64,000 nt of DNA, taken from contig JAFEKR010000058.1 of NCBI GenBank assembly GCA_019022495.1, positions 145,281 to 209,280 of the forward strand, written 5' to 3'. The position numbers and the translations under genes were made by a program. Below the pieces are notes generated by a model, which worked only from the letters and a program-made list of their open reading frames with translations, was not told where the DNA came from and searched no databases. This stretch comes from Epichloe hybrida. Taxonomy: Eukaryota; Ascomycota; Sordariomycetes; Hypocreales; Clavicipitaceae. Every line of letters begins with the position of its first letter. Position 1 is the first letter of the stretch. Of the stretch, positions 10,731 through 20,407 are shown in pieces.

Positions 10731-12908
10731 CAGAAAACCGATAATGCTGGCGAAGAGGCCACTCACCGTGGTAAGTGACCACCATCATTCTTGAAGGGTC
10801 ATGAGTAGTGAAGCTGACACTGACACTCGGCGTAGGCAAGATCTTCTCCATCTCTGGGTTCGAACCGCCACCGCCACCGCCACTCTGCAACACCCGTTCA
10901 ATGTATCAATGCACTGACATTACGCAGCCCCGTTATTGTCGCCGAGGACATGATTGGTGTCGCCATGTACGAGCTTGTAAGTCGGCTTCGTCAGTGGCAC
11001 ATTGTGTCCGTGTATTATATAATACCTTGGCTGACGCTAGATCTGTTGGGTGTACGTAGGTCAAAGTCGGTCATGATAACCTCGTCGGTGAAGTTATCCG
11101 AATCAATGGCGACCAGGCCTCGATTCAGGTCTACGAAGAAACTGGTATGATGCCTCGTTATTGAGTAGATAGGGTTTCATCATGACAGCCTCGACTGACA
11201 TGATTCCATTAGCTGGCGTCATGGTTGGCGACCCTGTTACCCGAACCGGAAAGCCCTTATCCGTCGAACTTGGCCCTGGTCTACTAAATGGCATTTACGA
11301 TGGTATTCAAAGACCCCTGGCGGAGATTTCAAAAGTTTCCAAAAGCATTTACATCCCGCGAGGAATCTCGGTGCCGGCGCTCGACCGAAACAAGAAGTGG
11401 GAGTTCACCCCTACCATGAAGGTTGGCGATCGCATTGCCGGTGGTGATGTATGGGGAACAGTTTTCGAGAACTCCTTCATTTCTACTCACAGAATCCTCT
11501 TTCCTCCTCGTGCCCGCGGAGTCATCACAAAGATTGCATCCAAGGGCGAATACACCGTTGTCGACAAGATCCTCACTGTCGAATTCGACGGCGAGAAAAC
11601 CGAATATCCCATGATGCAGTCATGGCCCGTGCGAGTTCCCCGTCCCTCGACGGAAAAGCTGGCGGCCGATCAACCTTTCTTGGTCGGTCAGCGTGTTTTG
11701 GACGCCCTTTTCCCCAGTGTGCAGGGTGGTACGGTTGCCATACCAGGCGCTTTCGGTTGCGGCAAGACTGTCATCAGCCAGTCCGTGTCCAAATTCTCCA
11801 ACAGTGATGTCATTGTGTACGTCGGATGCGGTGAGCGAGGAAACGAAATGGCGGAAGTTTTGAAAGATTTCCCTGAGCTCTCCATTGATGTCGATGGTCG
11901 CAAGGAACCCATCATGAAACGAACAACCTTGATTGCCAACACCTCAAACATGCCTGTGGCTGCTCGTGAGGCCTCGATCTACACTGGTATTACCGTTGCC
12001 GAATATTTCCGCGACCAGGGTCTGGACGTGGCCATGATGGCTGACTCCTCATCACGATGGGCCGAGGCTCTGAGAGAACTTTCCGGTCGTCTGGGAGAAA
12101 TGCCTGCTGATCAGGGTTTCCCCGCCTACCTCGGTGCAAAGCTTGCGTCTTTCTACGAACGTGCGGGAAAGGTGCAATCTCTGGGCTCGCCTGAGCGCAA
12201 GGGAAGTGTGAGCATTGTCGGTGCCGTCAGTCCCCCTGGTGGTGACTTCTCGGATCCTGTCACGACATCTACCCTTGGTATTGTCCAAGTGTTCTGGGGG
12301 TTAGACAAGAAACTCGCCCAGCGAAAGCATTTCCCTTCCATCAACACATCCCTGTCATATAGCAAGTATACCACGGTGCTCGACAAGTTCTACGAAAAGG
12401 ACTTCCCCGAATTCCCAAGGCTCCGTGGCCGCATCAAGCAACTTATTTCTGATTCTGAAGAACTCGACCAGGTCGTGCAGCTTGTGGGCAAGAGTGCCTT
12501 GTCTGACCCTGACAAGATAACCCTGGATCTGGCTGCGCTGATCAAGGAAGATTTCCTTCAGCAAAACGGCTATTCTGATTACGATCAATTCTGCCCTATC
12601 TGGAAGACGGAGTGGATGATGAAGCTGATGGTCGGCTTCCACGACGAGGCACAGAAGGCGATTGCGCAGGGACAAAGCTGGTCCAAGGTCCGCGAGGCTA
12701 CCAGTGACTTGCAGACTAAGCTACGACAGCTCAAATTCGAGATTCCCTCGGACGGCCAGGATGTGATAAGCAAGAAGGTACGCCTCCCCCTTTTCTTCTC
12801 TCCCCTTGTTCAAATACAGGACGCGAAGCCTTTGCTAACATGTTTGAATAGTACGAGGCTATTCAACAGGAGATGATGGATAGATTTGCATCCGTAATTG
12901 ATGAGTAA
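10584..12908 (+). CDS. VMA1: V-type ATPase catalytic subunit A
   Basis: Catalytic A subunit of the vacuolar H+-ATPase V1 sector, which hydrolyses ATP to acidify vacuoles and Golgi. Seven exons: 10584-10592, 10734-10770, 10836-10857, 10928-10976, 11060-11144, 11213-12777 and 12852-12908, for 607 residues, the usual length. The Walker A loop GAFGCGKT is at residues 246-253, followed by [11 protein letters not shown]. That site is uninterrupted, so the intein found in yeast VMA1 is absent. The protein ends ASVIDE. Exons 2-7 are firm because they rebuild the conserved [20 protein letters not shown] and [20 protein letters not shown] stretches. The 9-bp first exon (ATG CCG TCT) is inferred from a GT donor and phase only and is the weak point. 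Confidence 0.95.
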
Positions 12909-13317
12909 GAATTGTCTTGATGGCAGCAGTTGTACCTAGTGCACTGTGCGTGGTGTAGGAGAGAGGTTTGGCACTATAGAACAGCACAGCTGAGATGCCG
13001 AGTATTTGTGGGTAGTGTAAAGAATTTGCCCGGCTGTATTCATTAATCAAACGTTTATTTCGTACATGAGAGGTCGGTTTTTTTTTTTGTATCAATGTAA
13101 TGACAGGTTTGGTGCTTGGTTGCTGGAGAGACATGGACCCACGACCCCGGCTGACACTGTGCGGGACTCGTCAAACCCTGATGAGCTGCAGCCACATAAA
13201 TGTATCATCATAATGTATGTAACGTGGTGTGAGAGGTGCGAGCGAGAGGCTTTATTCATAATGCAGACCAACTTGCAAGTCCAAGTCCAACTCAAAGTTG
13301 CACAGATGCAGACAGCC
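12909..13317. other. VMA1 3' region and YIH1 promoter
   Basis: About 400 bp between tandem genes on the plus strand. A T-run at 13079-13088 follows VMA1. An in-frame ATG at 13261 would add 19 residues to the next protein. Confidence 0.4.
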
Positions 13318-14220
13318 ATGTCGGACCAGCTACGAGACGAGATCGAAGTCATCAACTCCATCTACGGCGACGGCTCGCTCACCCCCGCAGAAGACGAAGA
13401 CGAAGACGAAGACCGTGACGAGCCCTCCTCCTCGCCAACGTACGTCCTCAAACTACCGGACGGCGCGTCCTCTCTGCGGATCCAGTTCCCGGCAGGGTAT
13501 CCCCAGACGGCGCCCGTTGTGCTAGGCGCGCACCACTCGTCGGGGGGCGTAAGGGGCGCGGGGGCAAGGGACGCGGCGCTGTTCAGGAGCGTAGTGGGGG
13601 AGGTGTTTCGGAAGGGGGAGGTATGTCTTTTTGATGGGGTGGAGGAGTTTTCGCGGCGGGGGGGCGTCGAGGAGCGAGGAGGCGGTGGTGGTGGTGGTGG
13701 TGGTGGTGGTGGTGAGGAGGAGCGAGGAGGCGGCGGTGGTGGTGGTGGTGAGGAGGACGGAAAGGAGGAGGAGGAGGTCGTGACGCCGGCGTGGACCATC
13801 TCAGAGGTCGTGGTCGAGAACAAGTCTACTTTTGTGGCGAGGGTGGCGAGGGTTCGTAGTCCGGAGGAGGCGAGGCACCATGTAGGGCACCTGCTTGCGA
13901 CGGACAGGAAGGTTCGGGGGGCGACGCACAACGTTACGGCGTGGAGGACGCGGGGCGGGACGACGAACGGCGGGACGACGAACACGAACGGCGCGCAGTT
14001 CCAGGACTTTGACGATGACGGGGAGACGGCGGCGGGGGGAAGGCTGCTGCGTTTGATGCAGGTCATGGACGTGTGGGGGGTGGTGGTGGTGGTGAGCAGG
14101 TGGTATGGGGGCGTGAGGCTGGGGCCGAGGAGGTTCGCCGTGATTAACGGGGTTGCGAGGGATGGGCTGGTGAGGGCGGGGGTCGTGGAGGAGAGGAGGA
14201 GGAGGAGGAAGGTGATTTGA
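13318..14220 (+). CDS. YIH1: IMPACT/Yih1-family regulator of Gcn2 (RWD + UPF0029 domain)
   Basis: Homologue of mammalian IMPACT and yeast Yih1, which bind Gcn1 through the RWD domain and damp activation of the eIF2-alpha kinase Gcn2 during amino-acid starvation. Single exon, 300 residues. The RWD domain occupies about residues 1-110 (SDQLRDEIEVINSIYGDG, then a YPQTAPVV loop). The IMPACT domain starts near residue 158 (WTISEVVVENKSTFVARVA) and includes the signature VVVSRWYGGVRLGPRRF near the C-terminus. Between them lies an unusual linker of two Gly runs separated by Glu/Arg, encoded by GGT/GGC repeats (13681-13750). Yeast Yih1 is 258 residues, so the extra length is mainly this linker. ATG 13318 is preferred over 13261 because the RWD domain starts right after it. 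Confidence 0.87.
   Translation: MSDQLRDEIEVINSIYGDGSLTPAEDEDEDEDRDEPSSSPTYVLKLPDGASSLRIQFPAGYPQTAPVVLGAHHSSGGVRGAGARDAALFRSVVGEVFRKGEVCLFDGVEEFSRRGGVEERGGGGGGGGGGGGEEERGGGGGGGGEEDGKEEEEVVTPAWTISEVVVENKSTFVARVARVRSPEEARHHVGHLLATDRKVRGATHNVTAWRTRGGTTNGGTTNTNGAQFQDFDDDGETAAGGRLLRLMQVMDVWGVVVVVSRWYGGVRLGPRRFAVINGVARDGLVRAGVVEERRRRRKVI
13681..13750 (+). repeat. Coding GGT/GGC microsatellite in YIH1 linker
   Basis: Two blocks of GGT/GGC codons split by GAGGAGGAGCGAGGA encode polyglycine interrupted by acidic/Arg residues. Length variation would change only the interdomain linker. Confidence 0.85.
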
Positions 14221-14361
14221 GATTGGATTGCAAAAAAAAAAAAAATATTATAAATTACGTGGCAATTTATTTTGTTTTCTTTATTTTTTTTCTTTATTTT
14301 TTATTTTTGGCTTGCTATATTGGATGTATGAAAAAAAGGCCGTGGGCGCCGTATCATCTCG

Positions 14362-15702
14362 TCATGGTCGTTTCGATTCTTGTTCCAATAGTGGTTTCAA
14401 TATGCCCAACGCCCGCGTGGACTGCTGCTCTGGCAGAATCACCACACCGGCCCGGGCGGTCGAGAGATACGAGAGCTCCGAGGTTGCCGTCATTTTCATG
14501 TCGTGCACCAGGCGACCCGACACGCCGCACACGATGCCCGTCACCTCGGACGGCAGGTTGACCAGATCGAGGAAGATGGGAACGAGAATGGCGTCCTTGT
14601 CGCCGACGATGGAGTCGCCGAACATGGGGAGTAGGCTCTTGTCTACGAGGAGTGACGGCGGATCATCTTGGGCGAGCGTCACCGACACGAAGCGCGGCTG
14701 CGAGACGAGGACCGACACGACGGCCGTGTAGAACTTTGTGTCGACGTTTTCGATCCAGGCATCGCGGTTGTCGGTGGGCGCGTGGCGGCGGCTGACGGAC
14801 GAGCGGGGGCCGTACGCGTCTGCCAGCTGGGACATGTCCCGGCCGGAGCACTGGACCAGTTCCAGGCCCGGTTCCACGCGCGGGGAGACGCTGCGCTTTC
14901 GCAGGAGGCGAAATGTCCGTGACTGCAGCTCGTCGTTGTTGGAGGGAGGTGGCGTGCCCGGCGGCGAGGCAGAGTGGTGGTGACTTGCCGAGTTCTTGCG
15001 GGAGATGACGAAGCTGGCGTTGGTGGTGTCGGACAGCTCGAATCCCTTGTCGTGCAAGGCGTCCATGACATTGTGTCGTTCCCGCGACGGCACCAGGATG
15101 AAGTCGGAGTAGTATGTCGTGATGAAGAAGATGGGGATGCCGGCCAGCGCGAGGGGTGAGCTCAGGTCCAGCACTCGGCTTGCGGCGTCGAGATCGGCAC
15201 TGATGACGGACAGGATCATGTATGACTCGGCGAGGCCCGAGATGGCCCTGGACTTGTGGGCGGGCAACGAGCTGACCATGGCATCGAAGACGTTTCTTGC
15301 CCACGAGGTGTGACACACAATCGAACACTCGAGGGGTGTGACGCTGATGTTCAGGAACCCGTGCTGGTTCTCGGCCGACAAGCCGTCGAGATCCTCATGG
15401 TGCATGGACGAGCCGTCGACGCGGAGACTCTGCGTCTGGGGGATGAGCACGCGCAGAATGGGTTGGAGGAAGGTGTTGTAAAGGTCGAGGGGGATGTGTA
15501 TCAGCGTGTACGTGCCATCCTGTGTTGCTGTTGGTCAGTCTCTGCCGGCGGATGTCTGATGTGTGATTGTGCGATGATGATGTCTGACGTCTGCTTGCCT
15601 CGGGCCGTTGTCGGCGCACGCATGGCGGGGGGGGAGGGGGACGTCCGCGTGGAGGGGGGGGCATCGAGGGGCCTTTACCAGGAAAGATATTTGGGCACTC
15701 AT
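14362..15702 (-). CDS. ACT-domain protein of the GATS/CASTOR-like family
   Basis: Two-exon minus-strand gene: 15679-15702 encodes MSAQISFL, a 160 bp intron follows, and 14362-15519 starts DGTYTLIHIPLDLYNTFLQP. The product is 393 residues. The layout resembles animal CASTOR/GATS proteins, with tandem ACT domains: an N-terminal strand-helix region, a first ACT near residues 70-170 (SPLALAGIPIFFITTYYSDFILVP), a Ser/Pro-rich insert, and a second ACT near the C-terminus (LVNLPSEVTGIVCGVSGRLVHDM). CASTOR proteins sense arginine for TORC1; whether the fungal protein binds an amino acid is unknown. It converges on the YIH1-like gene, with only 141 bp between stop codons. The splice model is supported by the start codon, GTAAAG donor, AACACAG acceptor and preserved frame. 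Confidence 0.72.
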
Positions 15703-16611
15703 GACCAAGGCCAGCCGCTGCTGAAAAGCGAGCCTACACTTGAGTAGACGACAATTCTCATCAAGAGGAGAAACGCAAAGGAGTAATCCGTAGGTAGACC
15801 GACCCTTCCCGCGTTAACTGGGGTCTCCGTCCAACCCGCTTCGTAACAGGGTCGATTTTCGAAAACCAGCGGGCAAGCAATGATGGATGGGAGAACAAGA
15901 GGACCGACGACCATTGTCAACGATTGAAAAAAAAAAAAAAAAAAGGCTTGTCGCCGGACCCTTTTTATTTTCGCAACCGCAACAGCAGCTGTGGATGGGA
16001 TGGAAACCCACTTTCGACCAGACAGACGCCAGACGCCAGACGCCATACATGGAGTTGAGCTGAGAACAGACGACCAAAAAAAAAAAAAAAAAAAAAAAAA
16101 AAGATGTTTGGGCCAAGTCATGTCATGTTACATGTACAGAAACGTGGCGCCACGTCAAGCCGAGAGAGCCCCTGCAGGATATGCGCTATCGGGGCAGTGT
16201 GGACCAATGGCGACCACGGAATGGCTTGCGTGCTTCCTTGATAAGAAGAAAAGGGTCCGTGGCATGGATGGAGAATGCGGGGGCAGATGTGGGTTGGTTG
16301 GGTTGGGGGTTGGGGGTTGGTTGAGTAAGAAGGAGTAAGAAGGAGTAAACGGATTCGGCATGCCCGACCTGGAATCCGAGGGGGGTACGGATTACGGAGT
16401 TACTGCGTCCAAATGGCGTCGTGAAGTTCTAAACCATCTGCCCATGAGAGTTGTACGAGCGCGGATCTACGTAGAAACCAATCCCTGCCCCCATCATCCA
16501 CATCACATGTACACGTATGTACACGTATGTACACGTATTCACGTATTCACGTATTCACGTATTCACGTATTCACGTATTCACGTATTCACGTATTCACGT
16601 ATTCATTCCTA
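15703..16611. promoter_or_regulatory. Upstream region of the ACT-domain gene, with poly-A tracts
   Basis: About 900 bp between the ACT-domain start and the methyltransferase stop, both on minus. It contains an A-run of about 18 (from 15927) and another of about 26 (from 16077), the motif TACGGAGTTA (16393-16402), and the 8-bp tandem repeat described separately. No gene seen. Confidence 0.45.
16509..16605. repeat. Tandem CACGTATT repeat beside a stop codon
   Basis: Three ATGTACACGT-type units are followed by about nine perfect 8-bp CACGTATT units, ending 7 bp before the stop codon of the methyltransferase gene. On that gene's strand the array is the first part of its 3' UTR. Confidence 0.9.
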
Positions 16612-17482
16612 CTACAAAGCCGCGTCCTCCTTCTTCACGCCCACAACCACGAGGTTTCTCGGACTTTCCCCGTAATCAAACACGCTCTCAACCCAGGCAC
16701 TCTTCACCTCCCCCCTCTCCCGTAGATACATCCATCGATCCGTCACGATCAACGACTCGACCAGCATGGCGCTGAAGGCCATCAGGCTCCAAACCACGCA
16801 CAGCTCCTTCTTCCGTGGCAGGAACTCGGCCTCGTACGCATCAATCTCCTCGTCCGTGATGCCCGCCATCTTCTCCCTCATCACGTCGGCGTACTGTCTG
16901 TACTCGGTGCTCGTGGTGAGCTTCTCGATAGACCCCCGCACGTAGGCCCTCAGCGAGCCGTAGCAATGCTTGCCGAGTCCGCCTATCGCGACGGGCTGGG
17001 TGCTCGTGTCCAAGGGGCCGGGAGGAGCTGCTGCTGCGCCCGAGGCGTGGTGCGATATCTGCCGGACCACCCCGCGGTCGAGATACATCTTTTGCAGGAC
17101 GGCGCGGTAGAAGTGGCGGGAAAAGAAGGCTTCGCTGTCGGCGCGGCCCCAGTTCCGTGGTGCCTGGCATGCCATCATGCGGGCCGTGACGTTGAGGCGG
17201 ATCCCGTCGTCGGCGTACGTGCTCAGTCTGTTGCTCATTGGGAAGCCCTGGGGGTCGCGTCTCGAGGATTCTCGTCCTACGCGGCCGTTGAGGGCCTGGA
17301 GCGTGGGCCGGAGATATGCGTGCTTGTAGCCCGGTGGGCCGAGTTTCTCCGTCATGAGGTTGTAGCAGCATCCTACGATGGCGACGGCCCTGATCTCCGG
17401 GTTGAGGATGAGGGACCGGATGGCGTGGTGGCTCAGGTTGCCGCAGGAGTGGATGGAAATGGCCATGAGCTTCTTCTTCTTC

Positions 17483-17529
<47 letters not shown>

Positions 17530-18540
17530 GGTGGTGGTGGCGTTCGTGGTGTTATTGTTATTGTTGTTGGTGGTGGTGGTGGTGGTGGTGTTGGTGTTGG
17601 TTTCTTCCGTTGTTTTGGCCTTCTGCCGAGATTCGTCGCAGCAGCCCGCGTCAATCTTGGTAATCACATCGGATAGGTCGCCGCTGTCCAGTCTCCCCGA
17701 CACGTACTGCACGTACCCCCTCCCTTCCTCAGCCTCGATACCCGAAGTGATCTGCTCGCGGGGCCGAAAGTCAAACCCCCCTTCGGCCCCCACCGCGACC
17801 CTCCTCACGGTATCTGCCAGCGCGGCAGGGTCCTCGTGGGGGTTCGGCCCGCCGGCCCCGAGGATCTTGTTCCAAAGCTTCTTGTTCCGCATCACCTTCT
17901 CCTTGACGGCCAGCCCGGAGGCGATGTCCAGCCCCCTCGCGGCGGTGACGTTGTTCTCGCGCCCCTCGACCGCAACAACGTGTCTGTTGTAGGGCTCGCT
18001 GGCCAGCGCGCGGTCGAGGTAGTTCTGGCCGCTGCCGAAATCGACATAGTGCGTGATTTCCTCCCCCTTGTTCTCCGCACGGATATCCCTTGTCAGTCTG
18101 TCGACATAGCCTGCGAAATTGGCCACCTCGTGCATCTTCTTGGGCTTCATCCCCACGCGTACCGTCTGCGGTAGGACGGGCAGCTTTTCCTTGGACGGGG
18201 TGAAGTCCCTGCAGAGGGAGAGGTCTCGTACAGACTTGATGTACTGCAACAGGGTGGCGGGCATGGCTGGGAGGCCCGCGAGGCGCAGGTCGTCGAGGTC
18301 GTCTCTCATGAAGATGTCGAGGAGGCGCATCGTGTCGCACTCGAGGAGGAAAGGGTGCCATTCCGGGGGCAAAACGGTGTGGAAGAGCCCCGGCTTGCAG
18401 GTGAAGAAGTCGAGGATGTGGGTGCCGCCGCAGAGGATCTGGAAGAGGTCGGTGTTGTAGACGAAGTGGAGGAGGGCCGAGATGTATTCGTCTGGGGAGG
18501 CGAAGTCGCCGTTGAAGGGGAGGGGCTTGGAGGGTATCAT
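16612..18540 (-). CDS. METTL25/RRNAD1-type methyltransferase-domain protein
   Basis: Single-exon minus-strand gene, 642 residues from the ATG at 18540 (MIPSKPLPFNGDF). A probable S-adenosylmethionine-binding core starts with HYVDFGSGQNYLDRAL near residue 170, followed by VVAVEGRE. The motif SIHSCGNLSHHAIRSL and VAIVGCCYNLMTE further on match the METTL25/METTL25B family, whose human members are linked to ribosomal-protein methylation; the target here is not known. Between the two halves of the domain lies a low-complexity insert of Thr, about 16 consecutive Asn and five Lys, encoded by a trinucleotide repeat (17479-17606). In-frame codons upstream of the chosen ATG extend to 18666 but look like leader sequence. 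Confidence 0.78.
17473..17606 (-). repeat. Coding trinucleotide repeats (Lys, Asn, Thr tracts)
   Basis: On the plus strand this reads CTT repeats, then about 16 TTG units, then mixed GTG/TTG units. On the coding strand these are AAG, AAC/AAT and ACC codons giving Lys, Asn and Thr runs inside the methyltransferase protein. The register is maintained throughout. Confidence 0.9.
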
Positions 18541-18571
18541 GTTTTTAAGTTGAATCGTGGATGACCATTGA

Positions 18572-19015
18572 CTACAGCATTGCTTTCGTCGGGGTTTGCC
18601 CGTGGGGAGGAACAAGGCGATAGAATTCGGCGTGTGCCATGCGTCCAGACCTCGGAATATGAACAATCTCTATTTTGAAAATCATTCGCCTTGTTGGCCC
18701 CGCCCCTCTGCAACTGCATTTGTCGTTCGTTGGTGGGGGGTGGGGCTTCTCTCCATCGGGAAGCGTCTGGTCGAATGTAGGGTAAGCAATTATCATCTCA
18801 TGCAGCGCAAACACGCCTCTGAGTTCGGACGCAAACTTGCAATGACATTTCGCGCATTCGAATTCAATGCCCAACGAATCCGATTCCCACATCGCCCAGT
18901 GGGGACCTATTACCTCGTTGCTCCCTTGGCGAAGATACTCGATCAATTCACGATCGAGCTTGAAGTAGCAGAAACACGTCACGCACGGCGCAGGTTTTCC
19001 TCTGGGGGCACCCAT
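18572..19015 (-). CDS. Small Cys-rich (possible zinc-binding) hypothetical protein
   Basis: Possible 147-residue single-exon protein, minus strand, ATG at 19015, ending 31 bp before the methyltransferase start. It has paired-Cys knuckles: CVTCFC near residue 11, ECAKCHC near residue 55 and CSC near residue 100. Together they could ligate zinc. The stretch WESDSLGIEFECAKCHCKF has the look of a conserved domain. I do not recognise the family. The gene may be larger, with an upstream exon, or may be a leader ORF of the methyltransferase transcript. No promoter signal is evident. Confidence 0.35.
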   Translation of the reverse strand: MGAPRGKPAPCVTCFCYFKLDRELIEYLRQGSNEVIGPHWAMWESDSLGIEFECAKCHCKFASELRGVFALHEMIIAYPTFDQTLPDGEKPHPPPTNDKCSCRGAGPTRRMIFKIEIVHIPRSGRMAHAEFYRLVPPHGQTPTKAML

Positions 19016-20407
19016 GGCAGTCAAGCGGGTGATACAATACAATAGGCCTGACCATGTGGTACGCGAGGGAATCCTCGGGCCACCTGCCAGACACGCGGCA
19101 GGACTCCAGGGATGGAACGTGCATGCAGAACAGAAGCACGAGCCTACTTTGAGGAGAGGTCGGCACGAGAGGGCGAAGCACAGCCTGTCGATGGGGTTCG
19201 CGATGGTGTCGGAGATTGAGGAGGAGCAACTTGGTGGGGAGTTGGAGCAGCAGTGACGACTTGTCGGCTTGTCGGCTTGTTTATTTGTTATCTAGTATTA
19301 TTAGGCCATCCCATATTGGCATGCATGTACGGAGTGCTCGGTTCTTAGATTGTTAGGGACCAGCGTACAGATTTTGAAACGATGAAATTCGTCATGGGAT
19401 ATAGTATAGTCCGCGGTGGGCAAGGGACCCGGCTTTAGGCTATGGCCACAAAGGTTATGTCGTTTGCAAAGACTTCGAGAGCTCATGAGCTGTAGCCTGT
19501 ATGAGAGTGCGTGCATCACCAAGTTACGGGCAGGCAGGTTGCCCAAAGGTTAATGCCTTCGCTAATGCCACGTCAAATTGAGAGCCCCCCCCTCTACGCA
19601 AGTTGAAGAAGAACGAGCTAAAACGTACCAGAAAGGCTGCGGCTGCGCATAGAATCGATTTACATTGTTCTTTGCGGTGCCGTGAGTTCATTTACCGTGC
19701 GTCCGTTTGCCGTGCGTCCGTTTGCCGTGCGTCCGTTTGCCGTGCGTCCGTTTGCCGTGCGTCCGTTTGCCATGCGGAAAAGTATTGTGCGTTGTTCCCC
19801 GCCTCTGCACAAGAGTTAGCCAAGATCGACGTGACGACATGAATTCAAAGGCGACTTCCAAGTGTTATTCCGTTGTACAGTGTGGTGTGTCTCATAACTC
19901 GCATACATAGCCGCAGCTAGCAACGTAGCATCAGCGGTTACATGTACATACGGCGCGCCGCGAATGGTCGCGATGATCAAAATTGCGCAGGGGTCTGGCA
20001 GAACTTGCAGGGGTAAGCGATCGTGTCTCGCCTTGTCCTGAACCATGCATGCTTCGAGTATTGGCCACATGGACGTGAGCATGCCGCTGTAATACATCCA
20101 CATAATATGTCCAGTGATACTGCATGTATTGATTGATTTGCCGTGGAGCAATCTAGAAAAAAAATGACGTTTCCCTTCCAAGAATCACAGCAATGCCAAA
20201 GTGCGATTTGTCTCCGCTATCTATGTACGTTAAAATAATTCACGGGTATATGTCTATTGAAATGAAATTGGCGAGTAAAAATGCCAAACGCAACCTCGTC
20301 AGACGTAATAAGGAAGAATTTATTTAGCCCCAAAAGAGAGACAGAAGACTGCTGGCGACGTGCAAGGCGTTAGAAAAAAAAAAAAAAGGAGGGGCAGCAG
20401 GGGGCAA
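19016..20407. other. Intergenic with one tandem repeat
   Basis: Contains the 15-bp GTCCGTTTGCCGTGC array, a TACGGAGTG motif at 19329, and A/T-rich sequence near the 3' end of the P450 gene. No supported gene. Confidence 0.45.
19690..19773. repeat. 15-bp tandem repeat, about five units
   Basis: Near-perfect head-to-tail copies of CCGTGCGTCCGTTTG; the first and last units diverge slightly. A frame through it would encode a periodic Val/Arg/Ala/Ser/Cys peptide, but no gene context supports coding. Confidence 0.9.

Noticed and set aside
11740..11850. Intein in VMA1
   Set aside because: The Walker A and GCGERGNEM regions are contiguous, so no intein is inserted at the yeast site.
13362..14066. 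Minus-strand Ser/Pro-rich frame opposite YIH1
   Set aside because: Produced by the antisense of Gly/Glu repeats; the plus strand has clear RWD and IMPACT domains.
16991..17992. Long plus-strand frames opposite the methyltransferase gene
   Set aside because: They are antisense shadows of the METTL25-like gene and its trinucleotide repeats (poly-Val/Leu text).
19603..19842. Plus-strand repeat ORF over the 15-bp array
   Set aside because: The periodic peptide arises only from the tandem repeat.
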